A stretch of 37,547 bases of DNA from WQUF01 sp031549885 (GTDB taxonomy: Bacteria; Bacillota; Clostridia; Clostridiales; Clostridiaceae). The notes beneath the pieces were generated by a model. The model searched no databases. It had not been told where the DNA came from and worked only from the letters and a program-made list of their open reading frames with translations. Positions 32,123 to 37,547 of this stretch are shown piece by piece. A program made the translations under genes and the position numbers. Positions within the stretch are counted from its first letter, which is position 1, and each line of letters begins with the position of its first letter. The stretch covers positions 1 through 37,547 of the forward strand of contig JAVBPD010000050.1 in assembly GCA_031549885.1 (NCBI GenBank), read 5' to 3'.

Positions 32123-33466
32123 ATGCACAGATATATCCCTAATACTGATTCAGATAAACTTGAAATGCTTAAATCCATAGGTACAGATAGCATTGAAGAT
32201 TTATTTTCTGATATTCCAAAGGAATTGAGATTAAGTAGAGATCTTAATTTAAATTCATCCTTATCTGAATTAGAAGTGAATAATTATATGGCTAAGCTTT
32301 CTAAGATGAATGATAGCATAGAAGATCTAATATGTTTTTTAGGAGCTGGTGCTTATGATCATTATATACCATCTATTGTAAAGCATCTTGCTCTAAGATC
32401 TGAGTTTTTGACAGCTTATACACCATATCAACCAGAAATAAGCCAAGGTACACTCCAAGCTATTTTTGAGTATCAAACACTTATTTGCAATTTAACTGGT
32501 ATGGATGTGACTAATGCGTCAATGTATGATGGCAATACAGCTTGTGCTGAAGCTGCTTTAATGGCAGTTGAAAACACAAGAAGAGACTGTATACTTATTT
32601 CAAAATCTACTCATCCAGAGGTTAGAGAAGTAGTTAAAAACTACATGGAAGTAAGAGATGTTAAAGTAATTGAGATAGATTTAAAAGATGGTGTAACCGA
32701 TGTGGATAGCTTGTCATCAATGATTGACAAGAATGTAGCAGGAGTTATTGTAGAGTCTCCAAATTTCTTTGGAATAATTGAAGACTTAGCACCTATTGAA
32801 AAGATATCCCATGACAATAAATCTATGTTAATTCATTATACCGATCCTATTTCCCTTGGTATACTTAAATCTCCTAGGGAATGGAATGCAGATATTGCAG
32901 TGGGAGAAGCTCAATGCCTTGGAAATGCTCTTAATTTTGGAGGACCATATTTAGGATTTTTAGCTACTACATCTAAGCTTGCTAGAAAAATGCCTGGTAG
33001 AATAGTTGGGCAAACTTGCGATGTGGATTCAAAGAGAGGGTTTGTATTAACTCTTCAAGCAAGAGAACAGCATATAAGGAGATATAAAGCTACATCAAAT
33101 ATATGTTCAAATCAAGGAGTAGTTTCTTTAATGGCAGCTATATATATGGTTACTCTTGGTAAAAAGGGAATGAGGGAAGTTGCTGAGCAGTGCATGCAAA
33201 AATCTCATTATGCAATGCAGCAATTGACTAAAAGTGGAAAGTATAAATTGACTTTTGATAAGCCATTCTTTAAAGAGTTTTCTGTTACATCAAGCTTAGA
33301 TGGTGAAAAGGTAAATGAAGAATTATTAAACAAAGGCTATTTAGGTGGATATTTATTGGAAAAGGATTATAAAGATCTAAAAAATTCAATTTTATTATGT
33401 GTAACTGAGAAGAGGACTAAGGAAGAGATAGATGGACTTGTTAACATCATGGAGGTGATTTCATGA
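32123..33466 (+). CDS. gcvPA: Glycine dehydrogenase (decarboxylating) subunit 1
   Basis: The 447-residue protein is the N-terminal half of the split glycine decarboxylase P protein. It contains HRYIPNTDSDKLEMLKSIG at the start, FLGAGAYDHYIPSIVKHL, TAYTPYQPEISQGTLQAIFEYQT and GQTCDVDSKRGFVLTLQAREQHIRRYKATSNICSNQ. It forms the heterotetramer with GcvPB but lacks the PLP lysine. AAGGAGG precedes ATG 32123, and the stop codon overlaps the gcvPB start by four bases (ATGA). Confidence 0.96.
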   Translation: MHRYIPNTDSDKLEMLKSIGTDSIEDLFSDIPKELRLSRDLNLNSSLSELEVNNYMAKLSKMNDSIEDLICFLGAGAYDHYIPSIVKHLALRSEFLTAYTPYQPEISQGTLQAIFEYQTLICNLTGMDVTNASMYDGNTACAEAALMAVENTRRDCILISKSTHPEVREVVKNYMEVRDVKVIEIDLKDGVTDVDSLSSMIDKNVAGVIVESPNFFGIIEDLAPIEKISHDNKSMLIHYTDPISLGILKSPREWNADIAVGEAQCLGNALNFGGPYLGFLATTSKLARKMPGRIVGQTCDVDSKRGFVLTLQAREQHIRRYKATSNICSNQGVVSLMAAIYMVTLGKKGMREVAEQCMQKSHYAMQQLTKSGKYKLTFDKPFFKEFSVTSSLDGEKVNEELLNKGYLGGYLLEKDYKDLKNSILLCVTEKRTKEEIDGLVNIMEVIS

Positions 33467-34914
33467 AAAATTATGATAAATTGATTTTTGAAGTGTCAAA
33501 AGAAGGAAGGACTTCTTACTCACTTCCTAAATGTGATGTGGAAGGAAGTTCACTTGAGGATTTAGTACCTGACAATTTACTCAGAAAGACAGATTTAGAT
33601 TTTCCTGAAGTTTCCGAGGTTGACATAGTACGCCATTATACTAATTTATCCAGTAAAAACCATGGTGTTGATACAGGTTTTTATCCACTTGGATCTTGTA
33701 CAATGAAATACAATCCAAAGATTAATGAAGATATTGCAGCACTTCCAGGATTTTCAGGAATACACCCATATCAGCCAATAAGCACTGTACAAGGTGCTCT
33801 TAGGTTAATGAGTGAATTAGAAGATGCCTTATGCGAAATATCTGGCATGGAAAGAGTGACGCTAGAACCAGCAGCTGGAGCTCATGGTGAAATGACTGGG
33901 CTTTTAATAATGAGAGCTTATCATGAGTCTAGAAATGATAAAAAAAGAAAGAAAATATTAGTTCCTGATTCAGCTCATGGAACAAATCCTGCAAGCGCAG
34001 CTGTCGCTGGCTTTGATATTGTTGAAATAAAATCAAATGCTGATGGACTAGTTGATCTTGAAAATCTTAAGCTAGCTTTAAATGATGAAGTGGCAGGACT
34101 TATGCTTACAAATCCCAATACATTAGGATTGTTTGAAAAGACAATTGAACAAATAGCTAAATTAGTTCATGATGCAGGTGGTCTCCTTTATTATGATGGA
34201 GCTAACATGAATGCTATAATGAGCAAGGTTAGACCTGGAGACATGGGATTTGACGTTATACATTTTAATTTGCATAAAACATTTTCAACCCCACATGGTG
34301 GTGGAGGACCAGGATCTGGACCTGTTGGAGTAAGGAAAGATCTTGTTAAGTTTTTACCTGTACCAATGGTTAATAAAAAAGAAGATAAGTTTTTCTTAGA
34401 TTATGATTATCCTGAATCAATAGGTAAGATTAAAGGATTTTATGGCCATTTTTCAATAATGGTAAGGGCTTTAACGTATATTAAATCAATGGGTAATGAG
34501 GGACTTAAAGAAGCATCTGAAACAGCTGTTTTAAATGCAAATTATCTAATGAGCAATTTAAAAGAACATTATAATTTACCTGTTGATACAGTTTGCAAAC
34601 ATGAATTTGTACTTGGTGGATTAAAAGATTCAAATGGCATTACAACACTTGATGTTGCAAAATCACTTTTAGATTATGGATATCATCCACCTACAGTATA
34701 TTTTCCTTTAATTATAAATGAAGCTATAATGATTGAGCCTACGGAAACTGAAAGCAAGGAAACATTAGATGGCTTTATTGAAGTTATGAAAAAAATTGCA
34801 GATGATGCTAAGAGCAATCCAGAAAAATTAAAAAATGCTCCTTACTCAACACCTGTAAGGCGCCTTAATGAAGTTAAAGCTGCAAAGGATTTAATTTTAA
34901 AATACAAAAAATAA
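33463..34914 (+). CDS. gcvPB: Glycine dehydrogenase (decarboxylating) subunit 2
   Basis: The 483-residue subunit carries the pyridoxal phosphate: the Schiff-base lysine is Lys272 in VIHFNLHKTFSTPHGGGG, followed by the glycine-rich GPGSGPVGV loop. Other segments: GFYPLGSCTMKYNPKINE, ILVPDSAHGTNPASA and YYDGANMNAIM. It decarboxylates glycine and loads the aminomethyl group on GcvH; the reverse reaction is possible in anaerobes. A GGAGG in the end of gcvPA serves as ribosome binding site, and a further small reading frame follows 21 bases after its stop. Confidence 0.96.
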   Translation: MKNYDKLIFEVSKEGRTSYSLPKCDVEGSSLEDLVPDNLLRKTDLDFPEVSEVDIVRHYTNLSSKNHGVDTGFYPLGSCTMKYNPKINEDIAALPGFSGIHPYQPISTVQGALRLMSELEDALCEISGMERVTLEPAAGAHGEMTGLLIMRAYHESRNDKKRKKILVPDSAHGTNPASAAVAGFDIVEIKSNADGLVDLENLKLALNDEVAGLMLTNPNTLGLFEKTIEQIAKLVHDAGGLLYYDGANMNAIMSKVRPGDMGFDVIHFNLHKTFSTPHGGGGPGSGPVGVRKDLVKFLPVPMVNKKEDKFFLDYDYPESIGKIKGFYGHFSIMVRALTYIKSMGNEGLKEASETAVLNANYLMSNLKEHYNLPVDTVCKHEFVLGGLKDSNGITTLDVAKSLLDYGYHPPTVYFPLIINEAIMIEPTETESKETLDGFIEVMKKIADDAKSNPEKLKNAPYSTPVRRLNEVKAAKDLILKYKK

Positions 34915-34935
34915 ATAGATGTAAGGAGGATTTTT

Positions 34936-35241
34936 ATGCATTTTGGTGAAAATATTGATTTTGAAAATGCTTTAAAAAATTCTATAGAAGCTTCCTTAAA
35001 AGAAAGAAGAGATAAGCTTTGTGATACGTGAGACCCAAAAGCTGCACTTGGAAGTGCTTGGGGGGTAAAAGATACTGTCTCAAAGGAAAATATAAAGGAT
35101 GTTAAAGAATTCTTTATTAGTAAAGCTAATTCAATATTAAAACTTTCAAATGATGATGAAGTTAAAATATTAAAAGGCGATGTAAAAGAAAAGGAAGACG
35201 AAGGCATTTTAATATTTAGATATCAACTTATTATGGAATAA
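34936..35241 (+). CDS. Candidate small CxxU selenoprotein downstream of the gcv genes
   Basis: A reading frame of 101 codons plus a TAA stop is interrupted only by UGA at 35029-35031 (codon 32). AAGGAGGA lies just upstream of the ATG, 21 bases after gcvPB and before the operon's terminator. Around the UGA the protein reads KLCDT-U-DPKAALG, so Cys29 and Sec32 would form a Cys-x-x-Sec redox motif. The rest is an N-terminal amphipathic helix (about 8-28) and a C-terminal alpha/beta-looking part (about 55-101) with no signal peptide; the family is not recognised. A two-stem hairpin follows the UGA, and the organism decodes UGA in grdH. Terminated at UGA, it would give only 31 residues. Alternatives: a nonsense mutation of a Trp codon (TGG), or a short pseudogene. 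Confidence 0.72.
35029..35062 (+). promoter_or_regulatory. Candidate SECIS element after the in-frame UGA
   Basis: UGA 35029-35031 is followed by CCCAA (35034-35038) pairing with UUGGG (35058-35062) and, inside, GCACU (35044-35048) pairing with AGUGC (35053-35057) around the loop UGGA. Five unpaired bases, AAGCU, lie on the 5' side. Position and a G in the apical loop fit bacterial SECIS elements. Confidence 0.65.
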
Positions 35242-35246
35242 AAATG

Positions 35247-35292
35247 TAAAATATCTTGAGTTAAAAATACACTCAAGATATTTTTTTTATTT
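35247..35292 (+). terminator. Rho-independent terminator of the gcv-selenoprotein operon
   Basis: ATATCTTGAGT (35251-35261) and ACTCAAGATAT (35271-35281) form a perfect 11-bp stem followed by TTTTTTTTT, 9 bases after the TAA stop. This places the candidate selenoprotein inside the gcv transcript. Confidence 0.92.
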
Positions 35293-35308
35293 TTTAAAGA
35301 ATAAATTA

Positions 35309-35337
35309 TTGGAAAAAGATTACAATAATTGTAAAAT
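35309..35337 (+). promoter_or_regulatory. Putative promoter of the surface protein-sortase operon, with overlapping palindrome
   Basis: TTGGAA (35309-35314) and TAAAAT (35332-35337) are 17 bases apart. A perfect palindrome TTACAAT-A-ATTGTAA (35320-35334) covers the spacer and the start of the -10. The leader before ATG 35358 would be short. Confidence 0.45.
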
Positions 35338-35357
35338 ATTGAAAGAAGGCTTTAGAA

Positions 35358-36242
35358 ATGAGAAAAGTAAAAATTTACACTGTAAAATTCATAACTTTTA
35401 TGTTATTGTTATTTGTATTGAGTTCTAAAGTTGTTATTGCAGCGCCAATAGCAACTGAAACTTCTAATACCAATGATTTAATGGCTCAACTATTAGGAAA
35501 AGGCGTAAAAGCTGAAAATGTGAGCATAAAAGGTGATAATAGACAGATAGGTATATTTTCTGGTGCTAAAGATATTGTTGAGTTTGATAGTGGTATAGTT
35601 TTATCAACAGGTTATGCTAAAGAAGTATTTAATGACAATTTTTATATTGAAAATCTTAATGGTCTTGGAGATCCAGATTTAGAATTAATAAATGGTGGAT
35701 TTGAAAGTCACGATGCCATTTCCTTAGAATTTGATATAGTATCTTCAACAGATAAGCTATCATTTAAGTATTTATTTGCATCTAACGAATGGGGAGAGCC
35801 TTCAAAGTATAATGATAGCTTTGGACTTTTTGTAAATGGCGTGAACAAAGCTATAATTCCTAATTCTAATAATCCAGTTAATATACAGTCTATTTTATCA
35901 GCATCTGGCTATGAAGGAGGCACTAAAATTACTCCAGCTACTAACGGATATTTGATAAATACTGAAAATGTTAATGATTTTAAATTTAATGGTAGAACAG
36001 TAGTATTAAGCTGTGAAGCAGCAGTTACCCCTGGGCAAGTAAATCATGTAAAAATATGTATGGGAGATACTTCGGATTTTTCTTGTGATTCAGCAATATT
36101 TTTAATGGGGGGAAGTTTAACAGGGGAAGATAATCCTGATACTGGTGATATTAATTTATCTTTAATATCAGCTACAACTGTTTCTTCTGCTGCAGGGATA
36201 GCCTTGGTATCAAGAAAATTTAGAAAAAAACATTATAAATAA
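35358..36242 (+). CDS. Choice-of-anchor L surface protein with NPDTG sorting signal
   Basis: The 294-residue protein has a signal peptide (about 1-29, cleavage near VIAA), a choice-of-anchor L type domain (about 38-255; IVLSTGYAKEVFND, LEFDIVSSTDKLSFKYLFASNEWGE and DSFGLFVNGVNKAIIP are typical), and a C-terminal sorting signal: NPDTG at 259-263, a hydrophobic stretch (about 266-285) and the basic tail RKFRKKHYK. It should be secreted and covalently attached to the cell wall. A class B sortase is encoded two bases downstream and is the likely enzyme. The role of the domain is unknown, though adhesion is often suggested for such repeats. Start ATG follows AGAAGG. Confidence 0.85.
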   Translation: MRKVKIYTVKFITFMLLLFVLSSKVVIAAPIATETSNTNDLMAQLLGKGVKAENVSIKGDNRQIGIFSGAKDIVEFDSGIVLSTGYAKEVFNDNFYIENLNGLGDPDLELINGGFESHDAISLEFDIVSSTDKLSFKYLFASNEWGEPSKYNDSFGLFVNGVNKAIIPNSNNPVNIQSILSASGYEGGTKITPATNGYLINTENVNDFKFNGRTVVLSCEAAVTPGQVNHVKICMGDTSDFSCDSAIFLMGGSLTGEDNPDTGDINLSLISATTVSSAAGIALVSRKFRKKHYK

Positions 36243-36244
36243 TA

Positions 36245-37150
36245 ATGAAAGCATACAAATATAGATTAAAAGAAAAAATTATCTATTTTTTTCTCCTATT
36301 ATTTTTTATATCCGTAATAGTATTTAACTCATTTGTTGTAATTAAACGCATTATTGATGCAAATAAAATTAATAATGAGTTAGAGGAAATACAAGAAATT
36401 ATTCATGTTGAGGATATGTCAAATGATACAGTAAAACAGGAGGAATTGCCTAAACAAAGTGAGGAAAAAACTATACCTATTGTTGAAGAAAATACCCCAC
36501 ATATTGCTGAACAAAATACAACCTCATCTGTAAAATTAAATAATGACTATTGGAATTGCATACATATGCCGTTAATAAATGTAAATTTAAGAGATTTACA
36601 AAACATAAATAGCGAAACAGTGGGATTTATCAGTGTTTCAGGAACAAATATAAATTATCCAGTGGTTCAAGGGAAAGATAATAAATACTATTTAAAGCAT
36701 TCCTTTAAAAAAGGTGAAAATGGATCTGGGTGGTTATTTATGGATTATCGCAATGATGCTACTAATTTTGCTGAAAATACAATTATATATGGTCATAGCA
36801 ACTTGGATAAAACGATGTTTGGATCACTTAGCTTAGTGCTAAATAACATTTGGATAGATGATAAAGAAAATGGCATTATAAGGCTAGTGACTTTTAATGA
36901 GAGCAGTTTATGGGAAATATTTTCTGCTTATACAATACCTGCAGAAAGTTATTATATAAAAACTGAATTTGACAGTTATGATGAATTTAAAAAGTGGTTA
37001 GAAACAGTATGTTTAAGAAGTAAACATAATTTTAATAAGAATTTAAATGAAAGTGATAAAGTGTTAACTTTATCTACTTGCTATGAAAATGAAGGAAATG
37101 TGAGGCTTGTAGTGCATGCTAGGCAAGTTAATGTTGATTATATAGAATAA
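36245..37150 (+). CDS. srtB: Class B sortase
   Basis: The 301-residue membrane-anchored transpeptidase has an N-terminal transmembrane helix (about 12-35), a low-complexity linker rich in Glu, Pro and Thr (about 45-95), and a sortase domain (about 100-300) with catalytic His184 (IIYGHS), Cys279 (TLSTCY) and Arg287 (NVRLVVHAR), spaced as in class B enzymes. It begins two bases after the surface-protein stop codon without a clear ribosome binding site, so translation is probably coupled. The pair suggests that this enzyme anchors that substrate through NPDTG, a motif near the NPQTN and (S/P)PxTG signals known for class B sortases. Confidence 0.93.
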   Translation: MKAYKYRLKEKIIYFFLLLFFISVIVFNSFVVIKRIIDANKINNELEEIQEIIHVEDMSNDTVKQEELPKQSEEKTIPIVEENTPHIAEQNTTSSVKLNNDYWNCIHMPLINVNLRDLQNINSETVGFISVSGTNINYPVVQGKDNKYYLKHSFKKGENGSGWLFMDYRNDATNFAENTIIYGHSNLDKTMFGSLSLVLNNIWIDDKENGIIRLVTFNESSLWEIFSAYTIPAESYYIKTEFDSYDEFKKWLETVCLRSKHNFNKNLNESDKVLTLSTCYENEGNVRLVVHARQVNVDYIE

Positions 37151-37289
37151 TTGTGATGAGAAGTGGTGAAAATTAAGTATTTATATTTTTAATAATGGGA
37201 TAACGTAAATAGAGTGGGGGTAAATATCCTGCTTTCTTTTTTGTTTGAAAATGGAAATTTAGTGGTTAAATAAAAAGAATATTATAAAG

Positions 37290-37326
37290 TGATGCCTCAT
37301 ATAAATAAGTGAGGCATTATTTTTAT
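37290..37326 (+). terminator. Rho-independent terminator of the surface protein-sortase operon
   Basis: ATGCCTC (37292-37298) and GAGGCAT (37311-37317) form a 7-bp stem with a 12-base loop, followed by TATTTTTA. Only AT-rich sequence was seen between 37151 and here. Confidence 0.7.
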
Positions 37327-37337
37327 AAGGAGTATTT

Positions 37338-37547
37338 ATGGCAAAAAAGAAAAAAGTAATAAAACCAGAACCAAAAATGATAATAAATCAAGGAGATGAC
37401 CTTCTCCCTGAAAAATATGTGGAAAATGACCCTCGCAGACCTAAATTTGAACAAATTGAAGTAGAACCTTTTTCAGAAGAATATTTGGAAATTCAAAGAA
37501 AAAATCAAGAGAGAATTTTAAGAAGAAGAATTGATAATTTTTCAAAT
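37338..37547 (+). CDS. Hypothetical protein (3' end beyond window)
   Basis: The frame is open from ATG 37338 to the window edge (70 codons). AAGGAG lies just upstream. The product starts with a lysine-rich stretch (MAKKKKVIKPEPK) and is highly charged, with a Lys/Arg-rich helix near the visible end (EIQRKNQERILRRRID). There is no signal peptide. I do not recognise the family. It starts a new unit after the terminator. Confidence 0.65.
   Translation, partial: MAKKKKVIKPEPKMIINQGDDLLPEKYVENDPRRPKFEQIEVEPFSEEYLEIQRKNQERILRRRIDNFSN

Noticed and set aside
34936..35028. 31-codon mini-gene ending at UGA
   Set aside because: The frame continues for 69 further sense codons, has a SECIS-like hairpin after the UGA, and the genome decodes UGA in grdH; a nonsense pseudogene stays possible but is less likely.
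34842..35207. Open frame on the minus strand opposite the candidate selenoprotein
   Set aside because: No ribosome binding site, serine/phenylalanine-rich low-complexity product typical of antisense shadows, and it runs into the end of gcvPB.
1..37547. CRISPR array, insertion sequence, tRNA or rRNA gene
   Set aside because: No regularly spaced repeats, transposase-like products, terminal inverted repeats or cloverleaf/rRNA sequences were recognised.

Overview
The window is an AT-rich stretch of a low-GC, endospore-forming Firmicute, most likely a Clostridium or close relative. Supporting this are spoIVB and spo0A, the clostridial order nusB-folD-xseA-xseB-ispA-dxs-tlyA-nadK-argR-recN-spoIVB-spo0A, four-gene glycine cleavage genes with split gcvPA/gcvPB, and a selenocysteine-dependent reductase of the glycine/sarcosine/betaine family typical of Stickland fermenters. 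No rRNA, tRNA, CRISPR array or insertion sequence was seen.

Left part (1-8463): a partial ParB-like gene, two overlapping DUF3841 paralogues, a GntR/FCD regulator, then a terminator-bounded minus-strand operon grdI-grdH-BCCT transporter. In grdH an in-frame UGA is followed by a hairpin and encodes selenocysteine. The transporter suggests glycine betaine is the substrate. A DUF3887-type lipoprotein and a VanW protein converge on a 19-bp inverted repeat.

Middle part (8726-18395), all minus strand: a large secreted protein of unknown function, then an operon headed by an IclR regulator that encodes a catechol meta-cleavage pathway: acylating acetaldehyde dehydrogenase, 4-hydroxy-2-oxovalerate aldolase, XylT/DmpQ-type ferredoxin, catechol 2,3-dioxygenase, a meta-cleavage hydrolase and 2-oxopent-4-enoate hydratase. 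The dioxygenase keeps all known metal and acid-base residues and needs O2, which is surprising beside strictly anaerobic glycine-family reductase genes. An integral-membrane acyltransferase and a His/Cys-rich YmaF-family protein follow.

Right part (18615-37547), all plus strand: the conserved housekeeping and sporulation block; spo0A with a sigma-H-like promoter overlapping a Spo0A box; the gcvT-gcvH-gcvPA-gcvPB operon with its own promoter and two tandem palindromes; and, just after gcvPB with a strong ribosome binding site, a 101-codon reading frame interrupted only by one UGA in a Cys-x-x-UGA motif and followed by a SECIS-like two-stem hairpin. I read this as a candidate small redox selenoprotein tied to glycine cleavage. 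It is the most novel item here. After a terminator come a choice-of-anchor L surface protein with an NPDTG sorting signal, its class B sortase, and the start of an unknown gene.

Taken together, the window links glycine betaine and glycine metabolism (grdI, grdH, gcv), two UGA-decoding genes that need the same selenocysteine machinery (not in the window), and an aromatic-ring-cleavage module of uncertain use to an anaerobe.
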